Positions 37,905 to 48,300 of a DNA stretch of 64,000 nucleotides are shown here, in pieces. Both the position numbers and the translations under genes were made by a program. Under the pieces are notes generated by a model that worked only from the letters and a program-made list of their open reading frames with translations, was not told the origin of the DNA and did not search any database. Source of the stretch: Schistocephalus solidus (taxonomy: Eukaryota; Platyhelminthes; Cestoda; Diphyllobothriidea; Diphyllobothriidae). Within the stretch, counting starts at the first letter, position 1. Every line of letters starts with the position of its first letter. The DNA lies in contig WEDG01004142.1 in the NCBI GenBank assembly GCA_017591395.1, forward strand, positions 1-64,000, written 5' to 3'.

Positions 37905-38030
37905 AAACTTAAACTTATCACTTAAAACTAATTCACGCGCAAGTCACCGTCCCTGCACCACCCTTCCATGGAGCATACGGTGGACATCGTCGGACTACGA
38001 CGGTCGAACTATCGTGTGTGCGTGTGTGTG
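37905..38030 (+). repeat. Dispersed repeat family B, 3' part
   Basis: acttaaaactaattcacgcg, then gtcaccgtccctgcacc, then ggtggacatcgtcggactac, shared with 42565-42650 and, inverted, with 46960-47040. Confidence 0.75.
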
Positions 38031-38439
38031 TCCCCCTCCTTTCTCCTCTTCTTACTCTTCCTCTATCCGCATCCTTCCCTCCTTCCCCACGGTCGAAAAG
38101 TCCTACGGCGAGGGCGACATGCAATCACGTAGGCGGCCCAGGTGAATCGGTCGTTCTCTCACTAACCCAAATCGTGACCCATAGTGGATTTCGGTAGCCG
38201 CCTGGATGACTAAGCAGCCCTATTTAGGGATAGCACTGCTTACCCCTCGCAGGGGAGGGGGACTAGAAAAGGTGCCCTAAACCGATGCTGGGTCTCACGA
38301 CAGCTGCAGCAGACCGTGGCTAGCAGACTGCCATTTCATGCGGTCGAAAAACTAAACAATATCAACAACAACTCTCCCAATCCCCCCCAACCGTACCCTT
38401 CGGGGTTCCCTCCGGGCTGCTCGGGTGAGTCCGCTCACA

Positions 38440-39230
38440 CTAGCAGCCTGGAATGTTCGTTCCCTTTAAGACAATCGGAGGAGCAACCGGCCGGAACGGA
38501 GGACGGCGTTAGTCGTTCGGGAACTGGCGCGCTACAAGGTTGACATTGCTGCTCTCAGCGAGACCCGATTCTCTGAACAGGGTCAGCTGGAGGAGGTGGG
38601 TGCCGGCTACACCTTCTTCTGGAGTGGCCAACCAAAGGCAGAGCGACGCGACGCTGGTGTCACCTTTGCCATTCGGAACGGCATCGTGGGACGTCTGCCC
38701 TGTCTACCGCAGGGTATCAATGATCGTCTTATGAGCCTCCGCCTGCCTCTTTGGGAAGACAAGTTCGTCACCATCATCAGTGCCTACGCTCCCCCAATGA
38801 CGAGCTCTGATGCAACGAAGGACAAATTCTACGAGGATCTACACTCCCTCTTGGCAACTGTGCCGAAGGCGGATAAGTTAATTGTCCTTGGTGACTTTAA
38901 TACCCGCGTCGGCACAGACCGATCCTCGTGGAGAGGAGTGCTGGGTCCCCATGGTCTCGCTGGCTTCAATGACAACGGTCTTCTTCTCCTACGAACCTGC
39001 GCTGAACACCGCCTTATTCTGACCAACACCTTCTTCCGCCTCCCAAAGCGGCAAAGCGACCTGGGTAAATCCTCGATCGAGACACTGGCACCTCTTGGAC
39101 TATGTTCTCGTCCGGATGCGAGATAAACAGGACGTGTTGGTGACAAAGGCGATCCCCGATGCCGATGGATGGACGGATCACCACCTCGTCATCTCAAAGA
39201 TGAGGCTCCGTCTGCAACCCCGCAGGAGAC
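38440..39230 (+). pseudogene. AP endonuclease domain of LINE family A
   Basis: Motifs in order: AAWNVRSL (about 38440), [12 protein letters not shown] (catalytic Glu, about 38555), IISAYAPP (about 38775), [10 protein letters not shown] (about 38886), DYVLVRMRD (about 39097) and GWTDHHLVISKM (catalytic His, about 39170). The first ORF runs 38596-39126. The catalytic C-terminal part continues in another frame from 39095, so one frameshift near 39060 interrupts the domain. It nicks target DNA to prime reverse transcription. Confidence 0.88.
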
Positions 39231-39739
39231 CCCAAGGTAAGCGACCACAAGGTAAGTTGAATACTGTTTTGTTGAATTTGCCTGCTCACCATCTACATTT
39301 CAGCAACGAACTGGCCAACCTTCTAGCCAACCTTCCAGTCGCCGACGCGGACATCTCCGTGGAGAACCGCTGGTTTCAGCTGAGAGACACCATCCAATCC
39401 ACTGCCCTGGATGTCCTCGGCTGCGCACGTCGTCAGCACCAAAACTGTTTCGATGACAACGACGCAGCTATCAACGCTCTGCTCGTCGAGAAGAACCAGT
39501 TACACAAAGCCTACATCGATCGCCCCACCGCTGCAAACAAGACAGCCTTCTACCGAAGTCGCCGCCTTGTACAGCAACGGCTGTGGGAGATGCAGGATGC
39601 CTGGATGACGCGCAAAGCCGAGGAAATCCAAGGGTATGCAGACCGAAACGAATGGAAGAACTTCTTCGCCGCCACCAAGGCTGTCTACGGACCTCTCGTC
39701 AAAGGTGCCGCCCCTCTTCTCAGTGCTGAGGGCAGGACG

Positions 39740-40900
39740 CTGCTCACTGAGAAGACGCAAATCGTGACGCGATGGGCAGAACACTTTCAAAGCGTTCTCA
39801 ACCAGCCCTCCACCATTTCCGACGCCGCCATCGATTGCCTGCGTGAAGTGGAAATCAACGCCAACCTTGATCTCCCGCCCTCTCTCCAAAAGAACCCATC
39901 AGAGCCGTGCAGCAACTCTCCAGCGGGAAAGCACCTGGCTCGAACACGATCCCTGCTGAGATTTACAAGCATGGTGGACCCCAGCTGATGAATCAACTCA
40001 CAGTGCTTTTCCATGAGATGTGGCACCAAGGACAAGTCCCTCAGGATTTCAAAGACGCCACCATTGTCCACCTCTACAAGAAGAAAGGGAACCGCCAACT
40101 CTGCGACAACCACCGAGGAATTTCGCTACTGAACATCGCTGGAAAGATCTTCGCCCGCATTCTCCTTCAATCGCTTGAACGCTCACCTGGAGCAAGGCCT
40201 GCTCCAGGAAAGCCAATGCGGCTTCCGACGACACAGAGGAACAATCGATATGATATTCGCTGCTCGCCAGCTGCAAGAGAAGTGCCAAGAGATGCGGACT
40301 CACCTCTACACTACCTTTGACACGGTGAATCGCGACGGGCTGGGGAAAATCATGCAGAAATTCGGCTGTCCTGAACGTTTCACGTATATGGTACGTCAGC
40401 TTCACGACGGGATGATGGCGCGCGTTGCTGACAATGGGATAGTATCTGAAGCATTATCAGTGGCCAACGGTGTGAAGCAGGGCTGCGTCCTTGCGCCTAC
40501 CCTCTTCAGCCTCATGTTCTCTGCCATGTTAATAGATGCCTATCGTGACGAACGCCTCGGGATCCGCATCGCCTACCGGATGGACGGCCGACTCCTCAAC
40601 CAACGACGGATGCACTTCCGCTCGCGTGTCTCCACAGCCACAATTCACGAACTTCTATTCGCCTAAGACTGCGCACTCAATGCAACGACAGAAGAGGAAA
40701 TGCAAAGGAGCATGGACCTCTTCGCTGCCGCCTGTGACAACTTCGGACTTCGTATCAACACTGAGAAAACGGTTGTGATGCATCAACCGTCGCCCAACGA
40801 TCTCTACACCGCAGCTCAAATCAATGTCAATGGCACCCAACTTAAATCTGTGGATACCTTCACGTACCTAATCAGCAATCTCTCACGCATCACCAAATTC
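39740..40900 (+). pseudogene. Reverse transcriptase domain of LINE family A
   Basis: SSGKAPGSNTIPAEIYKHGG (about 39916), NRQLCDNHRGISLLNIAGK (about 40090), ESQCGFRRHRGTIDMIF (about 40207), NGVKQGCVLAPTLFSLMF (about 40469). The catalytic box reads FA-stop-D (40658-40669) where the family has FADD, so the first catalytic Asp is replaced by TAA. Frameshifts near 39890 and 40170. Enzymatically dead as read. Confidence 0.9.
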
Positions 40901-41410
40901 GACGATGAGATCGCTCATCGAATCGCTAAAGCCAGCCAAGCCTTTGGACCCATGCAAAATGTGGTCTGGAATCGACATTTTCTCCACCTCAGCACCAAAC
41001 TCAAGATGTACAAAGCTGTCATATTGCCGATGCTGCTGTATGGAGCGGAGACGTGGACGATCTGCCAAAAGCAGTCGCGGAAGCTCAATCATTTCCACCT
41101 CAGCTGTATCCACAGAATACTAAAGCTGAGTTGGCAAGACAGGATACCGGACACGGAAGTGAGAGAACGAACAGACATTCTCAGCATTTACGCTCAGTTG
41201 AAACAACTGCAACTGCGTCGGAGCGGTCACCTTGTGCGGATGGACGACGAAAGGCTACCCAAACGACTCTTCTATAGAGATGTCGCCATGGGTTCTCGTC
41301 GACAAGGGGGTAAAGTGCGACGCTACAAAGACACTCTTAAGACCTCCTTGAAGCAATTGCAGATCAACCCAGAGTCCTGGGAGGACCTTGCCTGGAATCG
41401 ATCGGCTTAG
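40700..41410 (+). pseudogene. C-terminal domain of LINE family A
   Basis: Open for 236 codons: [78 protein letters not shown]. This region follows RT in related LINEs; its function is not established. A TAG ends the frame at 41408. Confidence 0.85.
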
Positions 41411-41554
41411 AGGAGAACAGTGAAGACAGGGGTAACAATCTACGAAGCGCATGCGCATCCATGACAGCGGAATTCACCGCAATGCCAACAACACCGATAC
41501 CCCATACACACCCTCCGCTCCAGCCATTCTTACCGCCACCGCTACCCCACTACC

Positions 41555-41794
41555 ATGAATGACACCCCCTTAGTAGCTTCCGCTTTTTCCTGCCCACACT
41601 GCGCCCGCAAATTCAACTCATGCATCGGCTTGATCGGTCTCCTGCGAATTCATTGTACGGAGGCTGGTGAATCAGCGCCTGGGGCTTCGATATACAGTCG
41701 ACGTGCCCGCCTCCACTGCCCTCACTGCTCCCGGACATGCACACACCGCATGGGCCTATTCGGACACATGCTTATTCACAAAAACCTGTGGTAA
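41555..41794 (+). pseudogene. C-terminal Cys/His finger segment of LINE family A
   Basis: 79-codon frame with two similar units: CPHCARKFNSCIGLIGLLRIH and CPHCSRTCTHRMGLFGHMLIH. Each gives C-x2-C followed by a G-L-x-G-hydrophobic run and H. It resembles nucleic-acid-binding tails of flatworm LINE proteins rather than a host zinc-finger gene, because it sits directly behind the LINE C-terminal domain. Confidence 0.75.
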
Positions 41795-41877
41795 ACCACC
41801 GGAGGCTAGGCTACATCAGCACACACTATCTACACCAATACATCTACAACACCCTCACAATCACCATTTACCAGAGT

Positions 41878-42130
41878 ATATCACGGTTTCCTAGAAACCG
41901 TGGCTGGGAAGTCTGCCAATCTGACGCTTCCACCAGACCACGCCGTCGGCTCAGTGTATTTGCTCTGTGTGTCGAGTGGCTGACCAGTGGACTGGGAGTC
42001 AGACGGCGATGGCTGCTCCATATCCCCTGAGTTTGTGAATCCTGGTGTGTGCGTTTATGGGGGCCAGGTCGTGCTATGGCGCGCGAAGACGGGTACGCCG
42101 ATCCGTCAGCCAATGCGCCCACTCCCACAT
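41878..42130 (+). repeat. Dispersed repeat family B head, copy adjoining the LINE 3' end
   Basis: Begins with a hairpin (tcacggtttcctagaaaccgtgg), then ggctgggaagtctgccaa and ggctgaccagtggactgggagtca, collinear with 42235-42360. Confidence 0.65.
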
Positions 42131-42234
42131 CAGGCAGCTGACCGGCTCGAGGCAGTAGTTTGACTGTGGGGGTGGGGAGAGTGAGGTCGACAGATCAGGG
42201 CATGTTCCTCACTATAAAAAATCCGACGCACTTG

Positions 42235-42720
42235 AAACTATCACGGTGCGCTAAAAGCCGTGGCTTGGAATGTTGCCAACTGACGGGATAACTCGGACCG
42301 CGTGGTCAGTCCAATGTGTGTTTTGTGTGGATTAGCTGACTGGCGGACTGAGAGTCATGCTGCAATGGCTCCTTCTTAATGTGGCCTTTATGGCACTCCC
42401 ACTTCGTGGGATCCGAGCCAGGTGTGGTGGTACGCCCAGGGGCGGCTCCGGCCGCACCAGCCACCAGTGCCCTCTCCCGCCTCCGGTCTTCTTGAATCTG
42501 TCTTGACACCGGGCTCAGTTGGGGGGAGGAGGAGAGAGTGCGGTAGCTGCAGCGCAAGGCTACTATCACTTAAAACTAATTCACGCGCAAGTCACCGTCC
42601 CTGCACTACGGTGGACATCGTCGGACTACGACGGTCGAACTGTCGTGTGTGTGTTTGTCAAGGCTGGCCGACAACGCATTCACGCGTGCGCTTTGGGGCG
42701 GGGCTTGTCGGACCGATAGC
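42235..42720 (+). repeat. Dispersed repeat family B, longest copy
   Basis: Reference copy of an unclassified repeat of about 480 bp. Start: hairpin cacggtgcgctaaaagccgtgg. Then gttgccaactgacgggataa, gtggcctttatggcactccc, ctccggtcttcttgaatctg, gtagctgcagcgcaaggcta, cttaaaactaattcacgcgc and ggtggacatcgtcggactac. Fragments recur at about 4.9, 24.9, 37.9, 41.9, 45.4, 47.0, 48.2, 53.7, 54.1 and possibly 57.1 kb. No ORF, LTR or tRNA head recognised. Confidence 0.75.
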
Positions 42721-43965
42721 TGAGCGATAACAGAGCCATAATTTTTATCTACCGTCCCTCTAACTTCCTCTGACGCAGCGGGGAGGAGGTGGATGCGTAC
42801 CGGTTTCCCCTCCCCCTGCCATTATTTTATGGAGGGGACGGCCTCGGCCGAACGGCCACAAGAACCAGACAGTCAGTGAGTCAGAGATGTCTGGGTCAAG
42901 CGACAATGTCTGAGGGGGCGTTGTGGGAAGCGAGGCTAGCACGATGCAGATGGTGGATGGCGGCACCGCAATTACAAGCTCACTCCCGGGCGTCCTTGTC
43001 GAACGCCCTTTCCGCCTCACCGTCCCTCCCCAACAAATACAATGGATACGTTTAAGGTTAGGGTTATATTAGCATGGATAGGTAGGCGTGTAATACGGTC
43101 TAATGCAGTGCTTAAAACCAGTTCATTTGAACGATGACGGTGAGCATATAAGTTTATTTTCATTGTTATCGCGTAACCGCCCTTTACGGCCCTTTAAACT
43201 CTCCTACCCTCATTGCCACCGTTCGCGTATGACACAGCTACCTATCGATTGTGTTCGTTAGTAGGCTCTGACAACAGTTCATTGCCGGTTGGGGGGTGGG
43301 TCGCAAATCCATTCGTTGCACGTAAATTGGTCCGGATCGACAGCAAGTTCCGATGACTGTGTTCATGCTCGGTATGAACGGCCTCGCTTCACGCGTAGCC
43401 ACCTGCATGCATGGATTGGGGGAGCTCCACAAACGCTCATCTTCAGCGGTGACAATCGAGTATCGGAGATGTGAGAACCACCTCAACGTCCTAGTGGTAC
43501 GGTGTCAAGATGGTTTTCGAGATGAGTTCTTTTTCCCTGTTCTGGCGAAGCAGCATTGAGCCCTTGACGCTACCGACGAAACAGTTAGTAAACCCCGCTC
43601 GGTAGTCCTTGTCGGATAGTCCGGTCTCTCAATCTTTTCGCACAGAGTGCATGTTTTCCTTTCGAGTGGAGATCGAAGTGATGTGTTGGGTGTCCAGGGG
43701 ACCACGTTATTCTTTCACAATTGCCTCCAATGCTGGGAGACTGGAGACGCATTTTACCGCGCCAAGGATTGATCTCCATATTGCTGGAGACGGGATTAGT
43801 GAATATCACCCGTCCCCCCCATCTTCCACAGAGTTAAACTATCAAAACCTCTTGACCCTCTTGTCAATGAGCTGGGTGTGCACTGATGTCCAATGAAAAC
43901 GGATCCGGTCTTGCACGCAATTAATTAGTTACCGACTGAGGATAGCAAAGTGTGTGAAATTTCAT
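42721..43965. other. Intron sequence without recognised genes
   Basis: Short frames only (for example 95 codons at 43609-43896), no domain. Confidence 0.4.
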
Positions 43966-44940
43966 CGCAAACTACAGGCTAATAAACCAGAAATGGCCAT
44001 TCCGGTCTCCCTTGTCTTTGTAGGTTCCATTTCATCATATGCTACACGTCGCTATGCGACCGCCTGCGAGAGCTCTAGTCTGAGCTCCAGGGCACAACGG
44101 AGCATACATGTTCCTTAAGCAGATCGGTGAGCAACATACTATCATCATATACCCGATAACAACCGACAAAACAACGAGCCCGTGGCTCAATGGTAGAGCG
44201 TTCGACTCAAATACCAAAGGTCGCGGGTTTGATTCCCAGGTGTGCCACACTTGGGATTGGGTATGACTGGCTGATGACGACTAATAAGCCAGAAATGGCC
44301 ATTCCGGTCTCCCTTGTCTTTGTCGGTTCCACCTTATCAACATATGCTACACGTCGGTATGCGACCGCCTGCGAGGGCTCTAGTCTGAGCTCCAGGGCAA
44401 AAACGGAACATACATGTTCCTTAAGCAGATCGGTGAGCCCCACACTCATCATCATATTCTGATCACAACCGACAAAACAACGAGCCCGTGGCTCAATGGT
44501 AGAGCGTTCGACTCAAATACCAAAGGTCGCGGGTTCGACTCCCAGGTGTGCCACATTTGTGATTGGGTATGACTGGCTGATGACGGCTTATAAGACAGAA
44601 ATGGCCATTCCGGTCTCCCTTGTCTTTGTCGGTTCCACCTTATCAACATATGCTACACGTCGGTATGCGACCGCCTGCGAGGGCTCTAGTCTAAGCTGAA
44701 GTCCAAACGGAACATACATGTTCCTTAAGCAGATCGGTGAGCCCCACACTATCATCATATTCCTGATCACAACCGACAAAACAACGAGCCCGTGGCTCAA
44801 TGGTAGAGCGTTCGACTCAAATACCAAAGGTCGCGGGTTCGAATCCCAGGTGTGCCACACTTGGGATTGGGTATGACTGGCTGATGATTTGCCAATAAGC
44901 CAGAAATGGCCATTCCGGTCTCCTTGTCTTTGTCGGTTCC

Positions 44941-44945
<5 letters not shown>
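43966..44945 (+). repeat. Tandem array of tRNA-derived SINE units (family S), about 3.2 units of about 305 bp
   Basis: tRNA-like heads (gagcccgtggctcaatgg...) start at 44176, 44482 and 44786, spaced 306 and 304 bp. A headless partial unit precedes them (43966-44175). Each head has perfect Pol III-type boxes: TGGCTCAATGG (A) and GGTTCGA-TCC (B). D-arm pairing (GCTC/GAGC) is good, but acceptor and anticodon stems do not pair, so these are pseudo-tRNA heads. The body has ggtatgactggctgatga, gctaataagccagaaatggc, tcccttgtctttgtcggttcc and ttccttaagcagatcggtga. The array ends in (AT)n. Confidence 0.9.

Positions 44946-44987
<42 letters not shown>
44946..44987 (+). repeat. (AT)n microsatellite
   Basis: About 21 AT units at the 3' end of the last SINE unit. 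Similar AT runs lie at 45290-45308 and 63971-64000. Confidence 0.95.
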
Positions 44988-44991
<4 letters not shown>

Positions 44992-45004
44992 CAGATATTA
45001 TACC

Positions 45005-45154
45005 GTACTTCCGACAAAGGTACTAGCTAAAAGCCCAGACACGTGTTTCGCCTATGTTTCTGCTGCTGCGTGACGCAGCAACGAGGGGTTCGGCACCTCA
45101 GTGGGTCCCCCAGCGTTCTCTATGCGGTTTCTGGTATATGGACTCCAGAGAATA
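45005..45154 (+). repeat. Dispersed repeat family C
   Basis: ggtactagctaaaagcccag ... cgtgtttcgcc ... gggtcccccagcg ... tttctggtatatgg. Collinear pieces recur at 54830-54960, 55385-55450 and 3835-3905. Class unknown. Confidence 0.6.
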
Positions 45155-45290
45155 ATCAAGGAAATAATTTCTGAAATTATTAAGTGCAGGACATGGAGTC
45201 AGATGATTCGGATATGACCCTAAAAAGTCATATCCGAATCATCTGACTCCATGTCCTGCACTTAATAATTTCAGAAATTATTTCCTTGAT
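45155..45290. repeat. Perfect 64-bp inverted repeat with 8-bp spacer
   Basis: 45155-45218 is the exact reverse complement of 45227-45290 (64 of 64 by eye); spacer CCTAAAAA. Flanked on the right by (AT)n. It could be a foldback element, a hairpin RNA source, or a snap-back artefact from sequencing or assembly. Confidence 0.95.
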
Positions 45291-45309
45291 ATATATATAT
45301 ATATATATC

Positions 45310-45530
45310 AGCAATGGATACGCCCACTCGGAGCCAAGTGTGGTGCCAGCCACCTGCGCCCGACTACGCTTCCGGTCTTCTTGACTCTGTCTTGAAACCG
45401 GGCACAGGTGGGCGAGGGAAGAGCGAGCGTGGAGGCTGCTGCAGAAGCCCACTATCACGTAAGTTTAATCCACCACTATGGTGGGGAACATACGTTGGGC
45501 ATGGTCGAACTGTCGTAAATTGCCTTTCAG
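45310..45530 (+). repeat. Dispersed repeat family B, middle and 3' part
   Basis: ccaagtgtggtgccagccacc, ttccggtcttcttgactctg, gcccactatcacgtaagtt, collinear with 42415-42600 though diverged. A minus-strand head fragment (cgtcagttggcaatcttcca) follows at about 45600-45645. Confidence 0.65.
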
Positions 45531-46909
45531 ACTCATTTATCCTTGACAATTGACTGGTTGGTCAGGCCCCAGCAGACCTGAAGGGGGGCTTAGTTAGCCC
45601 GTCAGTTGGCAATCTTCCAAGCCACCAGTCTTAGCTGGCCGAAATAGTTTGGAAGCGCCACACACGTAGGATAGTGAGGAATGCATGGATTTACCGTAAA
45701 GGTGGACTGTTTTCCACTATCGACATCAATCCCCCTGTGTGCTCTCTTGCAAACGCACCGATGGAAGGAGCGGCTGACGTGATATGTGTAACGCACTTCC
45801 TCGACGCCGCCTCTAGGTATCGTAACAACGCAGGCTCTACTGGGTGTTCGTAGATCGTGACATCTACCTGGAATGGACAGTAAACTTCCTTCGACGGATC
45901 AAGAAGGCTGTGGTGTCAAAAATAATCTCAAAGGCCTTTCTTTCACCCTTGCAAATGCTCAACTTCTGTCGCGAGCTTTCTAACAGTTGCATTCAACTCG
46001 TGAAAAAAATGGATTCAGGTGCTGGTGCCGCAAGTAAGGGCTTTTTATTCCTAGATGTAGGCGTGCAATGTTTGTTCGATGGAGGCTTTCTAACGAACAT
46101 ATCCACCGCCAGGACGCCAGGGCTGAAATCCTTCTGCTGCCGTTAAAATGACCTCCCTCATGAGCCCCTTCTACTTCAACCTTGATTTTCACGTAGTTAA
46201 GGCCATATGAACTTCGTGAAAAACTCCTCTCCGACGTATACCAAAAGCACCAATGGACAAGCAGGTTGACCGTCACGACAGCACTAACGTCCCCCACATG
46301 GCCAGGAAATGGGAGCAGCATCGGTGACTTGTGTAGCGTCTATCACACTCTATAACTTACTTCACGCACTACACCCCTTGCTCCAAGAGGAAGCCCATGT
46401 CAAGATGACCGGGGATGAACGTTGGAACGATGCTTGATAAAGCTCAGAAACCCCTCTAAGCGTGCTCCACATGCCCTTGTTAGGCGGCCCGGAAATCTTT
46501 CACGCTTCCTTCCGGAGCAGAAACCTACGAAGCGGTATATCGAATGCCTGTGTATATATGCAAAGCACACAGGCACATTTTCCCCAAACCCAGTTGTTAG
46601 GCAATAAAACCTGTTTACTTGTGCCACGCACGGGTCGCCGTTGCGTGTCGCTCGGCCGTATCAGTCCTGGTGCCCTCACTCCCTTCATTTGCCTCTGTAA
46701 AAACAAGCAGGTTTTCCAGTGCTGGGATTTACTATGCACTCACTTGATGGTTATCACTGCCTCGACTGGGATCGCAGGTGAGTTATCAGCAGGGATGCAG
46801 TCAAATACTCGCTAGAATTACTCGCAGCCTAGCCCCTTTAAGTCGGCAGTAGTAACCGACATGCCAACAACAGTGCTCATCACGAGCGTGTTCGCATGTG
46901 CCTTGTCGA
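45531..46909. other. Intron sequence without recognised genes
   Basis: Open frames at 45844-46146 and 46462-46815 show no recognisable domain. Confidence 0.4.
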
Positions 46910-47165
46910 TCCCCCATATTTCACAGCATATGGTAGTTCGACCGTCGATTTCAACAAGGTCCACCGTACGCTCAACACCAGGTGGTACAGGGACGGTGAC
47001 TTGCGCGTGAATTAGTTTTAAGTGATAGTAGCCTTGCGCTGCAGCTACCGCACTCTCTCCTCCTCCCCCACCTGAGCCCGATGTCAAGACAGAGTCAAGA
47101 AGACCGGAGGCGGGAGAGGACGCAGGTGGCTGGCGCGGCTGGGTCCCCTAAGCCCTAGCCGCCCC
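46910..47165 (-). repeat. Dispersed repeat family B, minus strand
   Basis: Reverse complement of 42420-42650: gggacggtgacttgcgcgtg, gttttaagtgatagtagcct, gtcaagaagaccggaggcgg. Confidence 0.8.
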
Positions 47166-47817
47166 AAGGCGTGCCACCACACCTCCATGTTCGGCATTTG
47201 TTATAGGAGCGCAACCCGAATAACGCCTGCCGTACCCTAATGTGGCCCCCGTGTTGTTCCAACGCATCTACCACGTGGCCCGTTTAGGGGGCACTCACAG
47301 CATATACTCCCTCGCTCGCTACCACTCCGTATTAGTTGCTCTTTTAAGGGATTCGTCACCAACCGACGGGAAACGTTATCTTGTCTTCATACTGGTCATG
47401 TCCCACTTGCTCGCCTGACACGTAATCACAATTTCTGAAGTGGCCTGCTTACACAATCGGGGATTGCCTGATACCTCCAGATTACTACATACCCTTCTTT
47501 TAAACACAGTGCCCCACATGACCAGCTGCGCTGCCAATGTACTGCAACAAAACGGAGCTCAGTTTGACTCACGGCACGCCTTTATCCGACTGTGCAGAGT
47601 CTTCGCGTGAACCCGCAACTACTATCGTGCATGGGGAGTGTTGTGGCACACCTTAGACACGTAAGCCTTCACATCTCGTTGGCCACACTATACGAAATCA
47701 CACCATCATCTGGTTGGCAGGCTCGACATGGTGCCGCGTGGGAGGGTAGACTGAAGCCGACGCTGAGCCACAACCACCCCCCCCTCACATCTGACTCGCT
47801 TGAACCTGTCCCGACGC
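47166..47817 (+). other. No intact gene; possible integrase-like scrap
   Basis: At 47540-47590 one frame reads LQQNGAQFDSRHAFIRLC, resembling the DNGxQF box of Ty3/gypsy integrases. It is too short to be certain. Nothing else recognised. Confidence 0.3.
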
Positions 47818-48170
47818 TGTTAGGACGAGACGCCCTAACCGACTCGCGCGCACGCCGTCATGACCTACGCCCATGCGACACTAGTGATTCGCGGACATGC
47901 CGTGCGCGTGATGGTCGCGCAAGTTGCGGATAGGATGAGTCATAGGGTCAGTTAGGAGAATGCTGCCCATTGAAGACCACAATCTGAGTGGTCCAATTTT
48001 TCGTCCGACCTTGAACATGCTCGTACGTTCTTGGTTTACCTTAAAAATCGCTGTTGGAATGCGGCAATACACTTCTATTCTTCCGCCCTTGCTGTTCAGT
48101 TCTCCTTTGGGGATTCGATCGACGCGTTGTTTGACGGGTGACCATCAAGGCTTGTGGCAAGACCATAACA
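47818..48170 (+). mobile_element. Solo LTR of the Ty3/gypsy family, with 5-bp target duplication
   Basis: 353 bp, starting TGTTAGGA and ending CATAACA, homologous along its length to both LTRs of the 6-kb element. Flanked on both sides by GACGC (47813-47817 and 48171-48175). The flanks rejoin into a normal family B head (cttgaacctgtcccgacgc | gctaagacttatggcttgg). This is consistent with LTR-LTR recombination after insertion into a family B repeat. Confidence 0.92.
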
Positions 48171-48300
48171 GACGCGCTAAGACTTATGGCTTGGGATGTT
48201 GCCAACGGACGGTATAACACGGCCCCCATTAGGACATGAAGGCAGACCCAGTGAATACTTATTAATACGGTCTTTATCACACTCTCACGCATGCGAACTA
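48171..48300 (+). repeat. Dispersed repeat family B head, interrupted by the solo LTR
   Basis: gctaagacttatggcttggg, atgttgccaacggacggtat and tacggtctttatcacactc continue the family B consensus. Its first bases lie left of the solo LTR at about 47790-47817. Confidence 0.7.

Larger units (their letters stand above)
38170..41885 (+). mobile_element. APE-type LINE family A, near-full-length copy
   Basis: The best-preserved non-LTR retrotransposon in the window. A 5' untranslated-like region leads to an AP endonuclease (about 38440-39230), an RT (about 39740-40900), a C-terminal domain (to 41410) and two Cys/His fingers (41575-41790). Frame breaks occur near 39060, 39890 and 40170. A TAA at 40664-40666 falls inside the RT FADD box. 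Moderate decay suggests a relatively young insertion. Clade: APE-type, tentatively RTE-like from the LYGAETW and [16 protein letters not shown]-terminal motifs. Ends are approximate. Confidence 0.92.

Noticed and set aside
41555..41794. Independent host C2H2 zinc-finger gene
   Set aside because: It directly follows the LINE C-terminal domain on the same strand and matches the finger tail of related LINE copies.
44176..44860. Three tRNA genes
   Set aside because: A- and B-boxes and the D-arm are good, but acceptor and anticodon stems fail to pair and the units sit in a repeated SINE body. They are pseudo-tRNA heads.
43966..44945. CRISPR-like regular repeats
   Set aside because: Units are about 305 bp, tRNA-derived and in a eukaryotic intron, with no short repeat-spacer pattern.
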